A stretch of 64,000 nt of DNA from Elioraea tepidiphila DSM 17972 (GCF_000378465.1 NZ_KB899910.1:248001-312000); one strand, 5' to 3'; shown: positions 43,613 through 52,501, counted from the first letter of the stretch. Notes: generated by a model not told the origin, from the sequence alone. A program made the numbers and translations.

Positions 43613-44242
43613 CTACTGCCGCCTCTTGCGCATCAACGCGCCAACGAGACGATCGGTTTCCAGAGGCGAGGCGACGAGGCCCTCGACCACGCCGGCATGG
43701 TCGGCCGCGGGACGGTTCTGGCTGAGCTTGGCGCTGCCCTCGAGCGCGGTGACATGCAGGCGAAAGCCGAAGATCGCCTTCAGCATGCCGGCGAGGAAAT
43801 CGGCCGGCGCATCCTCGACCGCCCAGGGCTCCGGCCGATCGGCCTCCATCGCATCGGTGAGCGCCGCGACGATCGCGCGCAGTTCCCCGGCGTCGTCCAC
43901 CGGCTCGATCCGGCCACGCGCGTGCACCGCGATGTAGTTCCAGGTCGGCACGACCTTGCCGTGCTCCCGCTTCGAAGCGTACCAGGCGGGCGTCACATAG
44001 GCGCCGGGACCGACGAAGCAGGCGAGCGCGGCCGGCGCCTCGCGCAGCAGCGTGACGATCGGGTTGGCGCGCGCGACATGGCCAAGCAGAATCTGCGGCC
44101 GCGTCGCATCCGCCACCATCGGCAGATGCGCCGCAACCGGGCCCTCGGGTCCGTTCACGACCATGGTCGCGAAGCGGAGCCCGGCGATCATCGCCCGGAG
44201 CTCCTCCGGGTCCTTCACGCGGAAGGAAGGCGGGGCGTACAT
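43613..44242 (-). CDS. FMN-binding negative transcriptional regulator-like protein (PaiB family)
   Basis: A 209-residue PaiB/FMN-binding split-barrel protein. It starts MYAPPSFRVKDPEELRAMI, as most family members do, with AHLPMVAD near residue 39 and YVTPAWYASKREHGKVVPTW near residue 82, the usual FMN-site stretch. Bacillus PaiB affects sporulation and protease genes; in proteobacteria its role is unclear, and transcriptional regulation here is only a family label. ATG 44242 is preferred; an in-frame GTG lies three codons upstream. Confidence 0.87.
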   Translation of the reverse strand: MYAPPSFRVKDPEELRAMIAGLRFATMVVNGPEGPVAAHLPMVADATRPQILLGHVARANPIVTLLREAPAALACFVGPGAYVTPAWYASKREHGKVVPTWNYIAVHARGRIEPVDDAGELRAIVAALTDAMEADRPEPWAVEDAPADFLAGMLKAIFGFRLHVTALEGSAKLSQNRPAADHAGVVEGLVASPLETDRLVGALMRKRRQ

Positions 44243-44321
44243 GGCGACCACTCTACCGCCGCGCCCGCGCGGGCGGAACGGCCGGACGCGGGGGATGCGC
44301 GCCCGCGTCCGGCCGCCGCGG

Positions 44322-44906
44322 TCACGGCAGCAGCACGTTGTCGATCGCGTGCACCATGCCGTTGCTCGCCACCAGGTCCGGAGTCCGGATCGCAGCGATC
44401 CGGTTGGTCGCGAGCCCGCCGGCGCCGAACCCGCCCGTGTACAGCGTCGGATTGGTCGCGTTCAGCACGCGCATGGGCTCGCCCTGCGGCACGTCCACCC
44501 TGAGGCGGCCCCCGTTCAGGGTCTGCAACTCCTGGGTGTTGGTCCAACTGGCAGAGCCGTGGCGACCCTGCACGACATGGAACAGTACCCAGGCGCGCAG
44601 CCGCACCATGTCGGGCACGCGCTCGCCGCCGGCCCCGGCAAGGTCGGCGATCAGGCTTTCGGGAATGCGGCCGAAGGCCGCATCGTCGGGCGCGAAGACG
44701 GTGAACGGGCCGGCGGCCTTCAGCTCATCGGTGACATTCGCCCGCTGGCACAGCGTCAGGAAACGGTCGAAGCCGCCGCGCGCGGAGAGCAGGTCGACGA
44801 CGTCGCGGTCGCTCGCCCGGGCAGCGCGCACGGCGAGCGGGGCGGCGACCCCGGCAAGCGCCAGGCAGGCGGCGCCGCGCAGGAAACGGGCGCGGGAGAT
44901 GGTCAT
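44322..44906 (-). CDS. Secreted fasciclin-domain protein
   Basis: A 194-residue exported FAS1 protein. The signal region FLRGAACLALAGVAAPLAV ends before the ASDRDVVDLL start. FAS1 H1 is PFTVFAPDDAAFGRIPESLI near residue 65 and H2 is NGMVHAIDNVLLP at the end. GGAGG lies eight bases before the ATG. It resembles the fasciclin lipoprotein at 42970 in domain layout but lacks a lipobox, so the two probably occupy different places in the envelope. Confidence 0.87.
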   Translation of the reverse strand: MTISRARFLRGAACLALAGVAAPLAVRAARASDRDVVDLLSARGGFDRFLTLCQRANVTDELKAAGPFTVFAPDDAAFGRIPESLIADLAGAGGERVPDMVRLRAWVLFHVVQGRHGSASWTNTQELQTLNGGRLRVDVPQGEPMRVLNATNPTLYTGGFGAGGLATNRIAAIRTPDLVASNGMVHAIDNVLLP

Positions 44907-44995
44907 GGTCTCGTCCTCCGGTTCTGTCGGGTGGCGGCATAACGCGCGATCGACGCGCGGGTTCACGGCGGCGGCGCTGGCGAAACCGTGAGGCT

Positions 44996-45022
44996 TTGAC
45001 CGACGGGCGCGGAGCCTATATC
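44996..45022 (+). promoter_or_regulatory. Promoter of the photolyase operon
   Basis: TTGACC (44996-45001) with a 15-base spacer and TATATC (45017-45022); the alternative hexamer TTTGAC gives 16. It lies about 80 bases upstream of the photolyase ATG and supports that ATG over an earlier in-frame TTG, which falls on the -35 element. It does not match the TGATCC-type motif of RpoE/ECF11 regulons. Confidence 0.45.
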
Positions 45023-45103
45023 CGCTGGGCTTCCAACAACGTCGGGGTCCTGTGGGAAGGCGGCCTACGACGGGTTCACGTCTGGCAAGGTGTTCCTCGT
45101 CGC

Positions 45104-46561
45104 ATGGGCCTCCCTACCGGCGCGCCGGTCCTGTTGTGGTTTCGCCAGGACCTCCGCCTCACCGACAACCCCGCACTTGCGGCCGCGCTCGCGTCCGGCC
45201 ACCCGGTGATTCCCGTGTTCCTGCTCGACCAGGAGGCGCCCGGCACCTGGGCGCCCGGCGGCGCGGCGCGCTGGTGGCTGCACCACAGCCTCGCCGCTCT
45301 CGCGGCCGCGCTGGCCGAGCGCGGAAGCCGGCTGGTGCTGCGCCGCGGCCGAGCCGAGGAGGCGATCCCCCGCCTGGTGGAGGAGACCGGCGCGGTCGCC
45401 GTGCACGCGAACCGGCTCTACGAACCCTGGGCGCGCGCGAGCGACGCAGCGGTCGCGACCGGGCTGAAGCAGCGCGGGGTCCCGATCCATGGCGCCAATG
45501 CTGCGCTGCTGTTCGAACCCTGGACCGTGCGCACGCAGGCGGGGGGATCCTTCGGCGTCTACACGCCCTTCAGCCGCGCCTGCTTCGCCGCCGGCCCGCC
45601 GCCGCAGCCGACGCGCGCGCCGACGCGCATCCCCGCGCCCGACCGTTTCCCGCGTTCTGACCGCCTCGACGATTGGGGGTTGCTACCGACAACACCGGAC
45701 TGGGCCAGCGGGCTCCGCGAGACCTGGACGCCCGGCGAGACGGCCGCACAAGCCCGGCTCGACCGATTCGTCGCACGCCACCTCGCCGACTACGACCGGC
45801 TGCGCAACCGCCCCGATCTCGACGCGACCTCCGGCCTGAGCCCGCATCTGCACTGGGGCGAGATCTCGCCGCGCCAGGTCTGGCACGCGGCCGAGGCCGC
45901 CGGCGCGCCGCGCAGCAAGGGCACCGAGACGTTCCTGAAGGAACTGCTCTGGCGCGAGTTCTCCTACCACCTGCTCTGGCACCGCCCCGAGATGCCGGAG
46001 CAGCCGCTGAAGCCCGCCTTCGCGGACTTCCCCTGGCGGAACGATGCCACGGCGTTGCGGGCCTGGCAGCGCGGGCGGACCGGCTATCCGATCGTCGATG
46101 CCGGGATGCGTCAGCTCTGGCAGACCGGCTGGATGCACAACCGGGTGCGCATGATCGTCGCCTCGTTCCTGATCAAGCACCTGCTGCTGCCCTGGCAGGA
46201 GGGCGAGGCCTGGTTCTGGGACACGCTGGTCGATGCCGATCTCGCCGCCAACAGCGCCTCGTGGCAATGGGTGGCAGGTTCGGGCGCCGACGCCGCACCG
46301 TATTTCCGCATCTTCAACCCCGTCCTCCAGGGCGCGAAGTTCGACCCCGACGGCGCCTATGTGCGCCGCTGGGTGCCCGAGCTCGCGCGCCTGCCGGCGG
46401 CGCTGATCCACGCGCCCTGGCAGGCGCCACCGATCGAACTCAACGATGCCGGGGTGGTGCTGGGACGAACCTATCCCGCACCGATCGTCGATCATTCGGC
46501 CGCGCGCGCCCGCGCGCTCGCCGCGCTGGACTCCATCACCAGGGACAAGGGAGCCGCCTGA
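45104..46561 (+). CDS. phr: Deoxyribodipyrimidine photolyase (class I CPD type)
   Basis: A 485-residue cryptochrome/photolyase that splits cyclobutane pyrimidine dimers with blue light. The N-terminal Rossmann antenna domain starts PVLLWFRQDLRLTDNPALAA. FAD-site motifs are GLSPHLHWGEISPRQVW near residue 245, LLWREFSYHLLWH, GYPIVDAGMRQLWQTGWMHN near residue 327 and the conserved DADLAANSASWQWVAGSGAD near residue 376. It heads a rightward operon with FAD oxidoreductase, DUF1365 and CFA-type methyltransferase genes, a combination typical of singlet-oxygen and light-stress regulons. Confidence 0.93.
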   Translation: MGLPTGAPVLLWFRQDLRLTDNPALAAALASGHPVIPVFLLDQEAPGTWAPGGAARWWLHHSLAALAAALAERGSRLVLRRGRAEEAIPRLVEETGAVAVHANRLYEPWARASDAAVATGLKQRGVPIHGANAALLFEPWTVRTQAGGSFGVYTPFSRACFAAGPPPQPTRAPTRIPAPDRFPRSDRLDDWGLLPTTPDWASGLRETWTPGETAAQARLDRFVARHLADYDRLRNRPDLDATSGLSPHLHWGEISPRQVWHAAEAAGAPRSKGTETFLKELLWREFSYHLLWHRPEMPEQPLKPAFADFPWRNDATALRAWQRGRTGYPIVDAGMRQLWQTGWMHNRVRMIVASFLIKHLLLPWQEGEAWFWDTLVDADLAANSASWQWVAGSGADAAPYFRIFNPVLQGAKFDPDGAYVRRWVPELARLPAALIHAPWQAPPIELNDAGVVLGRTYPAPIVDHSAARARALAALDSITRDKGAA

Positions 46562-47878
46562 ATGGACGGACTGTTCTGGCCACGCATTCGCCCGCGCGTG
46601 GCCGTGATCGGCGCCGGGATCGCCGGTCTGTCGGCGGCGTGGCTCTTGCGCGATACCTGCGAGGTGACCCTGTTCGAGGCCGAAGCCCGGCTCGGCGGCC
46701 ATGCCGACACGCAGGAGGTCGAGGTCGCCGGCGAACGGGTCGCGGTCGATACCGGCTTCATCGTCTACAACGAGGTGAACTATCCGAATCTCGTGGGACT
46801 GTTCGACGCGCTCGGCGTCACATCCGAGGCGTCTGACATGTCGTTCGGCGTCTCGATCGGCGACGGCCGGCTCGAGTACGCCGGCGGTGCCTGGCCGCAA
46901 CTCTTCGCACAGAAGCGCAACCTTCTCCGTCCTCGGTTCCTCGCGATGCTGCGCGATGTCGTGCGCTTCTACCGCGAGGCACCGCGGCAGCTCGCGGATG
47001 CCGACGAGGCGCTGACCCTCGGCGCGTTCCTCGCGCGCGAGCGCTACGGCCCGGCGTTCGTGCACGACCACCTGCTACCCATGGGGGCCGCGATCTGGTC
47101 GGCAAGCGTGGACGGGATGCGCGACTTTCCCGCGCGTGCCTTCGTGCGGTTCTTCGAGAATCACGGCCTGCTGCGCCTGTCAGGCCGTCCGCGCTGGCGC
47201 ACGGTCTCGGGCGGATCGCGCCGGTATGTCGCGCGCATCGCTGCCGATCTGGACGGATGCGTCTCCACCGGACGCGCGGTGCTCGCCGTGGCGCGGGACA
47301 AAACCGGCGCGACCGTGCATCTGGAGGACGGTGCGACGCAGCGCTTCGATCGCGTCGTGCTGGCGGTGCATGGAGATGCGGCGTTGCGCATGCTCGATCG
47401 GCCGAGCGCGGCCGAGCGTGCCGTACTGTCGCAGGTGCGCTATCAGGACAACGCCATGATCCTGCACACGGACGAGACCCTGATGCCGAGGCGGCGCGGC
47501 GTGTGGTCGTCGTGGAACTACCTCGCGCGCGGTCCGGCCGATCACCGTCGCGAGGTCGCCGTCACCTACTGGATGAACCGGCTGCAGAACCTGCGCACGG
47601 CACAGCCTCTGTTCGTCTCCCTCAACCCGTTCCGCGCGCCGAGGCCGGGGACCGTGCTGGTCGAGAAGACCTACCGCCATCCGCAATACGACCCGGCGAT
47701 GCTGCGCGCGCAGGCGCAACTGCCGTCGATCCAGGGCCGGGACCGGGTGTGGTTCTGCGGCGCCTGGTGCGGCTACGGCTTCCACGAGGATGGCATCGCC
47801 TCGGCGATCGCCGTGGCGCAGGACTTCGGCGTCGCCGCACCATGGCAGGGCACGCCGGCGCTGGCGGAGGTGGCGTGA
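46562..47878 (+). CDS. FAD-dependent oxidoreductase/amine-oxidase-like protein of the CFA cluster
   Basis: A 438-residue flavoprotein. The FAD-binding Rossmann start VAVIGAGIAGLSAAWLL is at about residues 13-29, with the second acidic strand TLFEAEARLGGHADTQEVEV and the C-terminal VWFCGAWCGYGFHEDGIASA near residue 398. This is the desaturase-like/amine-oxidase family that accompanies DUF1365 and CFA synthase genes. In Rhodobacter such genes belong to the furan fatty acid pathway, where a flavoprotein desaturase (UfaD) acts on methylated fatty acyl chains; equating this gene with UfaD is an inference. The start follows the photolyase stop directly, with GGGAG upstream. Confidence 0.85.
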   Translation: MDGLFWPRIRPRVAVIGAGIAGLSAAWLLRDTCEVTLFEAEARLGGHADTQEVEVAGERVAVDTGFIVYNEVNYPNLVGLFDALGVTSEASDMSFGVSIGDGRLEYAGGAWPQLFAQKRNLLRPRFLAMLRDVVRFYREAPRQLADADEALTLGAFLARERYGPAFVHDHLLPMGAAIWSASVDGMRDFPARAFVRFFENHGLLRLSGRPRWRTVSGGSRRYVARIAADLDGCVSTGRAVLAVARDKTGATVHLEDGATQRFDRVVLAVHGDAALRMLDRPSAAERAVLSQVRYQDNAMILHTDETLMPRRRGVWSSWNYLARGPADHRREVAVTYWMNRLQNLRTAQPLFVSLNPFRAPRPGTVLVEKTYRHPQYDPAMLRAQAQLPSIQGRDRVWFCGAWCGYGFHEDGIASAIAVAQDFGVAAPWQGTPALAEVA

Positions 47879-48639
47879 GCGGCCCGCCCGCCGAGATCCT
47901 GCGCGCACGCGTGGTGCATGTGCGCCACCACCCGTTCCGGCACCGGCTCGACTACCGGATCTGGGCCCTTCTGCTCGATCTGGACCGGCTCGACGACGCG
48001 GCCGCAGCGAGCCGCCTGTTCGCCCATGACGGCGCCGGTCTCGTGTCGTTCCATGCCATCGATCATGGCCCGCGCGACGGATCCTCGCTGCGGGCCTGGG
48101 CGGACGGCGTGCTTGCGACGGCGGACATCGCCCGGCCCGCGCGGATCAGAATCCTCGCGATGCCGCGCGTGCTCGGCTATGTCTTCAACCCGATCACGCT
48201 CTATCTTTGCGAGGACGAGTCGGGAGAGCCCTCTGCCGTGATCTACCAGGTGAAGAACACCTTCGGCGACCAGCACCCCTATGTCGCACGGCTGTCTGGG
48301 GGAATGTCCCACCGCCATGCGGCCCGGAAGACGATGCACGTCTCGCCCTTCATCGGCATGGCGGCGCGCTATGGCTTCACGCTCGCGGTCTCGGGCCAGC
48401 GCATCGGCCTGGTGATCGACGAGCACGAGGACGGTGCGCGCGTGCTGACCGCCTCGCTGGCCGGGCGGCGCGAGCCGATGACCGATCGCGGGTTGCTGCG
48501 GGCCCTCGCGGCGATGCCCTTCGTCACGATCAAGGCGATGGCGGCCATCCATGTTCATGCGCTCAGGCTCTGGCTGAAAGGGGCGCGCTACCATGCGCGC
48601 CCGGCCCCGCCGGCACCCGCGCCGACGATCGCCCGCTGA
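47875..48639 (+). CDS. DUF1365 family protein
   Basis: A 254-residue protein whose GTG start overlaps the preceding stop. DUF1365 marks are RARVVHVRHHPFRHRLDYRI at the N-terminus, RVLGYVFNPITLYLC near residue 97, EVKN-like YQVKNTFGDQHPY near residue 124 and MHVSPFIGM near residue 153. It is a near-constant companion of FAD oxidoreductase and CFA-type methyltransferase genes in lipid-modification clusters and has been proposed to act on fatty acyl chains; the chemistry is not settled. Confidence 0.9.
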   Translation: MSGPPAEILRARVVHVRHHPFRHRLDYRIWALLLDLDRLDDAAAASRLFAHDGAGLVSFHAIDHGPRDGSSLRAWADGVLATADIARPARIRILAMPRVLGYVFNPITLYLCEDESGEPSAVIYQVKNTFGDQHPYVARLSGGMSHRHAARKTMHVSPFIGMAARYGFTLAVSGQRIGLVIDEHEDGARVLTASLAGRREPMTDRGLLRALAAMPFVTIKAMAAIHVHALRLWLKGARYHARPAPPAPAPTIAR

Positions 48640-48654
48640 GGCCGGCGCCCGACC

Positions 48655-49875
48655 ATGCACGGAACGGACACGACGCTCTCGGCCGGGCTCGCCGCCCCGC
48701 CGCCGCGACGCTACCGGCTCGCGCTGGACCTCGCAGGGCTGATCCGCGCGGGAGAGCTGCGGCTCGTGCTGCCCGACGGATCGACGCATCGGGTCCGCGG
48801 TGCGCGCCCGGGGCCGAGCGCCGAGGTGCGGCTGGCCTCGCCGCGCGCGATCCGCCGCTTCGCGATGGGGGGCAGCCTGGGCTGGGCGGAAGCGTATCTC
48901 GACGGCGACTGGTCCACGCCCGATCTGCGCGCGGTGATGATGCTCGCCGCTGCCAACGAGGCGGAGTGGGACGATGTGCTGCGCGGCCGTCCGGTGATCC
49001 GTTGGCTGTCGCGGCTCGTGCACGCGTTCAAGCCGAACTCGCGGCGCGGCGCGCGGCGCAACATCGCCGCGCACTACGATCTCGGCAACGACTTCTACGC
49101 CGCCTGGCTCGATCCGACCATGACCTATTCCTCGGCCGAGTTCAGCGCACCCGACGAGACGCTGGAGCAGGCGCAGCGGCGCAAGGTGCGCAACCTGCTT
49201 GATGCGCTCGCGCTTGCGCCTGGCGCACGGCTGCTGGAGATCGGCTGCGGCTGGGGGCATCTGGCGGAGACGGCGGCGCGCGAGCATGGGGCCCGGGTGG
49301 TCGCGCTGACGCTGTCGCACGCGCAGGCCGAGGCCGCGCGGGCGCGGATCGCCGCTGCGGGGCTTGCGGATCGTGTCGAGATCCGCATCCAGGACTATCG
49401 CGACGTGACCGAGACGTTCGATGCGGTCGCCTCGGTCGAGATGTTCGAGGCGGTTGGCGAAGCCTATTGGCCTGCCTATTTCCGCACCGTGCATGACCGC
49501 CTCAGGGCCGGCGGGCGGGCTGCCCTGCAGATCATCACGATCGCCGATCGGTTCTTCGCCGACTACCGACAGAGCGCGGACTTCATCCAGCGCTACGTGT
49601 TCCCGGGCGGGATGCTGCCGAGCCCCGCGCGGCTGCGCGAGGAGGTCGCGCGGGCGGGACTCCGCTGGCAGTCCGACACCTGGTTCGGCGCGTCCTATGC
49701 GGAGACGCTGCGCCGATGGAACGAGTCGTTCCAGGCGGCGTGGCCACAGATCGTCGCTCTCGGCCGCTACGACGCGCGCTTCAAGCGCCTCTGGGAGTAC
49801 TACCTGTCCTACTGCGAGACAGGCTTCCGCGCCGGCTGGACGGATGTCGCCCGGATCGTGCTCGCGCGTGGTTAG
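48655..49875 (+). CDS. Cyclopropane-fatty-acyl-phospholipid synthase-family methyltransferase
   Basis: A 406-residue SAM-dependent enzyme that methylates or cyclopropanates double bonds of phospholipid acyl chains. The N-terminal lipid-binding domain has RRFAMGGSLGWAEAYLDGDW near residue 63, followed by the entry motif AHYDLGNDFYAAWLDPTMTY near residue 140 and the SAM site LLEIGCGWGHLAETAA near residue 193; PGGMLPSPARLREEV follows. Cluster context fits the UfaM type (methyl transfer for furan fatty acids) as well as plain Cfa. Its TAG is followed at once by a double-hairpin repeat. Confidence 0.9.
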   Translation: MHGTDTTLSAGLAAPPPRRYRLALDLAGLIRAGELRLVLPDGSTHRVRGARPGPSAEVRLASPRAIRRFAMGGSLGWAEAYLDGDWSTPDLRAVMMLAAANEAEWDDVLRGRPVIRWLSRLVHAFKPNSRRGARRNIAAHYDLGNDFYAAWLDPTMTYSSAEFSAPDETLEQAQRRKVRNLLDALALAPGARLLEIGCGWGHLAETAAREHGARVVALTLSHAQAEAARARIAAAGLADRVEIRIQDYRDVTETFDAVASVEMFEAVGEAYWPAYFRTVHDRLRAGGRAALQIITIADRFFADYRQSADFIQRYVFPGGMLPSPARLREEVARAGLRWQSDTWFGASYAETLRRWNESFQAAWPQIVALGRYDARFKRLWEYYLSYCETGFRAGWTDVARIVLARG

Positions 49876-49924
49876 TGGGGTCCAGGGGCCAATGGCCCCT
49901 GGCGGGTGCAGGGCGGAGCCCTGC
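49876..49924 (+). repeat. Post-stop double-hairpin element, copy 3
   Basis: It starts directly after the TAG of the CFA-type gene with TGGGGTCC. Hairpin 1 is CCAGGGGCC (49882-49890) / GGCCCCTGG (49894-49902); hairpin 2 is GCAGGGC (49908-49914) / GCCCTGC (49918-49924) with a GGA loop. An ATG at 49892, in the loop of hairpin 1, is in frame with the next gene. Confidence 0.88.
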
Positions 49925-49945
49925 GAACGGCGTCTCGGCACCCGC

Positions 49946-51232
49946 GTGCTGGCCGCCTACGGCCTTCCCGCCTTTCCCCTCGCGCTGCTGGGCCTTCCCC
50001 TGAACGTCTACCTGCCCGCGTTCTGGGGCGACGTGATGGGGCTGGGCCTGACGACCGTGGGCGCGATTCTGCTGGCGACGCGCCTGCTCGACGGCGTCAC
50101 CGACCCGCTCGTCGGCTGGCTTTCCGATCGCACGCGCACCGGCCTCGGCCGCCGGCGGCCCTGGATCGCGGCCGCGGTGCCGATCGCCGCACCCGCGGTG
50201 TGGCTGCTGTTCGTTCCGCCAACGGGGGCCGGCGCATGGCACTTCTTCCTCTGCGCGAGCCTCGTCTATCTCGGCTGGACGATGGTGAACGTGCCCTACA
50301 GCGCCTGGGGCGCCGAGCTGTCGCCCGACTACAACGAGCGCACGCGCATCACCTCCTGGCGCGAGGCGGCGACGATCGCCGGCATCGTCGCCTCCGCGGT
50401 GGTGCCGGCGGTGGTTTCGGGCGGGATCGCGGCGGATCTGCGCGCGCTCGCGATGACGATGCTGGCGCTGTCGGTGCCAGCCTTCGTCGCGCTGTTCACG
50501 CTGGTGCCGGAGCCGGTCGCGCCGGCAGGACGACCGGTACGCCGATCGCTGCGCGCGTTCCTGGCCCCACTGCGGCGCAACCGGCCGTTCCTGCGGCTGC
50601 TGGCGGCATGGATCGTCAATGGGATCGCCAACGGCCTGCCGGCGGCGCTGTTCCTGCTGATCGCGACGCATCTGCTGGACGCGGAGGCGCAGTCGGGCCT
50701 GTTGCTGCTCGTCTATTTCGTCGCCGGCGTGGCGGCGGTGCCGTTCTGGGGTTGGCTCGCGCGGCGGACCTCGAAGCATCGCGCGTGGTGCGCCTCGATG
50801 CTGTGGGCGGGTGCGGTGTTCGCGTTCGTGCCGCTGCTCGGGCCCGGCGACTGGCCGATCTTCCTCGTGATCTGCGTGCTGACGGGTGCGTCGCTGGGGG
50901 CAGACCTCGCGCTGCCGCCGGCGATGCAGGCGGACGTGATCGACCTCGACCACGCGGAGAGCGGCCAGCCGCGGGCGGGGCTGTTCTTCGCGGCCTGGAG
51001 CATGGCGCAGAAGGGAGGCAATGCGCTCGCGGTCGGGGTCGGCCTGCCGCTGTTGGAGGCGCTCGGGTTCCGCACCGGGCCGGAGGGTGTCGCGGGGCTC
51101 GGTGCGTTGGTGGGACTCTATGCGGTGACGCCGATCGCGCTGAAGCTGGTCGCGGTCGCGCTGATGTGGCGGTTCCCGCTCGACCGGAGCGCGCAGGCCG
51201 CGATCCGCGCACGGCTGGAACGGCGCGGATGA
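49946..51232 (+). CDS. MFS transporter, GPH (glycoside-pentoside-hexuronide) cation symporter type
   Basis: A ~428-residue polytopic carrier with about twelve helices. GPH features include the loop 2-3 stretch DPLVGWLSDRTRTGLGRRRP near residue 53, VYLGWTMVNVPYSAWGAEL near residue 110, RTRITSWREAATIAG near residue 132 and PPAMQADVIDLDHAESGQPR near residue 328. The same carrier family sits in the RpoE-regulated CFA/DUF3833 clusters of other alphaproteobacteria; its substrate there may be a lipid-related compound. The start is unsure: GTG 49946 gives the family's usual N-terminus, but an in-frame ATG at 49892 lies inside the repeat. Confidence 0.82.
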   Translation: MLAAYGLPAFPLALLGLPLNVYLPAFWGDVMGLGLTTVGAILLATRLLDGVTDPLVGWLSDRTRTGLGRRRPWIAAAVPIAAPAVWLLFVPPTGAGAWHFFLCASLVYLGWTMVNVPYSAWGAELSPDYNERTRITSWREAATIAGIVASAVVPAVVSGGIAADLRALAMTMLALSVPAFVALFTLVPEPVAPAGRPVRRSLRAFLAPLRRNRPFLRLLAAWIVNGIANGLPAALFLLIATHLLDAEAQSGLLLLVYFVAGVAAVPFWGWLARRTSKHRAWCASMLWAGAVFAFVPLLGPGDWPIFLVICVLTGASLGADLALPPAMQADVIDLDHAESGQPRAGLFFAAWSMAQKGGNALAVGVGLPLLEALGFRTGPEGVAGLGALVGLYAVTPIALKLVAVALMWRFPLDRSAQAAIRARLERRG

Positions 51233-51948
51233 GGTTCGAGCTGCCGGCCGGGTTCGCCGGCATCCGCGTGGTCGGCGACGTGCATGGCGAGTCCGGACCG
51301 TTCCGTGACGCGATCGCGGGCGCGGAGGCGGCCCGTCTGTTCGTCGTGCAGATCGGCGACCTCACCGATCACGGGCCGGACGCACCCGGCGTGCTCGCGG
51401 CGATGTTCGGCTTGATGGATCGCGGCGCCGGCCTGTTCCTGCTCGGCAACCATGATCACAAGCTGCGCCGTGCCCTGCTGGGCCAGCCCGTCAAGGCGAG
51501 AGCCGGCGGGCTCGACGAAACTCTCGCCCAGCTCGAAGGCCATCCCGACCGCGCCGCCCTCGCCGCGCGCGCGATCGAGGCGATCGCCCGTGCACCGGCT
51601 TGGCTGCGCTGGCGCGACGTGCTGTTCGTGCACGGTGCCTTCCACACCTCCATGCTCAACGAACCCGCCCCGCCCGACGCAGGTGCACGTCGGCCGGACG
51701 GCCTTGTCTCCCGCGCGCTGTTCGGCCAGACAATCGCGGGCGAGCTGACCGACGCCGGCTACCCCGTCCGCGTGCTCGACTGGGTGGACTACATCCCCGC
51801 GGGGCTCACGGTCTATTGCGGTCACGACAATCGAAGCATCGGAGGGCGCCCCCATATCGCTCAGGGCAAGCGCGGCGGTCGGGCGGTGTTTCTCGATACC
51901 GGCGCGGGCAAGGGCGGCCACCTCTCGTGGATCGACCTCAAGGCGTGA
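51229..51948 (+). CDS. Metallophosphoesterase (calcineurin-like phosphatase)
   Basis: A 239-residue phosphoesterase with metal motifs VVGDVHGESGPF near residue 14, QIGDLTDHGPD near residue 41, FLLGNHDHKLRR near residue 71, LFVHGAFHTS near residue 132 and VYCGHDNRS near residue 192. The pattern resembles PrpE/ApaH-type protein phosphatases or diadenosine tetraphosphatases. The ATG overlaps the stop of the MFS gene, so it is in the same operon. The substrate is unknown. Confidence 0.85.
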   Translation: MRFELPAGFAGIRVVGDVHGESGPFRDAIAGAEAARLFVVQIGDLTDHGPDAPGVLAAMFGLMDRGAGLFLLGNHDHKLRRALLGQPVKARAGGLDETLAQLEGHPDRAALAARAIEAIARAPAWLRWRDVLFVHGAFHTSMLNEPAPPDAGARRPDGLVSRALFGQTIAGELTDAGYPVRVLDWVDYIPAGLTVYCGHDNRSIGGRPHIAQGKRGGRAVFLDTGAGKGGHLSWIDLKA

Positions 51949-51964
51949 CGAACGGAGGGGTGGC

Positions 51965-52501
51965 ATGCGGCGGATGATTGCGGCTTTGCTGGGGCTCGTT
52001 CTGCTCGCGGGATGCGGAGGCGGCATGAAGATCGAGGATTTCGCCGGGCGCACGCCCGAGCTCAGGCTGGAGGAATACTTCGCCGGACGGACGCGCGCGG
52101 CCGGGCTGTTCGAGGACCGGTTCGGCACCGTCCGCCGCACCTTCACCGTCGACATCCTCGGCACCTGGGACGGCACGACGCTGACGCTGGACGAGGACTT
52201 CCTCTACAATGATGGCGAGACGCAGAAGCGCATCTGGCGCCTGACGCGCACGGGCGAGCGGCAGTGGGAGGGCCGGGCGGACGACGTGATCGGCGTCGCC
52301 ACCGGGCGCGAGGCCGGGAACGCCTTCCAGTTCGGCTACCGCATCAACCTCCAGGTCGGCGACTCCACCTGGCAGGTGCGATTCGACGACTGGATGTTCC
52401 GCATCGATGACGAGGTCGTGCTGAACACGGCGAAGGTGTATCGCTGGGGCATCTGGATCGGCACGGTGCAGCTCGCCTTCCGCCGGCTCGGCCCGGCATG
52501 A
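51965..52501 (+). CDS. DUF3833 family lipoprotein
   Basis: A 178-residue lipoprotein. The signal peptide ends in the lipobox LLAGCGGG; the mature protein starts MKIEDFAGRTPELRLEEYFA, a DUF3833 mark, with EDFLYNDGETQKRIWRLTR near residue 79 and VLNTAKVYRWGIWIGTVQLA near the end. DUF3833 genes co-occur with CFA, DUF1365 and SDR genes in photo-oxidative-stress clusters, which fits its place here. GGAGG precedes the ATG. The function is unknown. Confidence 0.87.
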   Translation: MRRMIAALLGLVLLAGCGGGMKIEDFAGRTPELRLEEYFAGRTRAAGLFEDRFGTVRRTFTVDILGTWDGTTLTLDEDFLYNDGETQKRIWRLTRTGERQWEGRADDVIGVATGREAGNAFQFGYRINLQVGDSTWQVRFDDWMFRIDDEVVLNTAKVYRWGIWIGTVQLAFRRLGPA

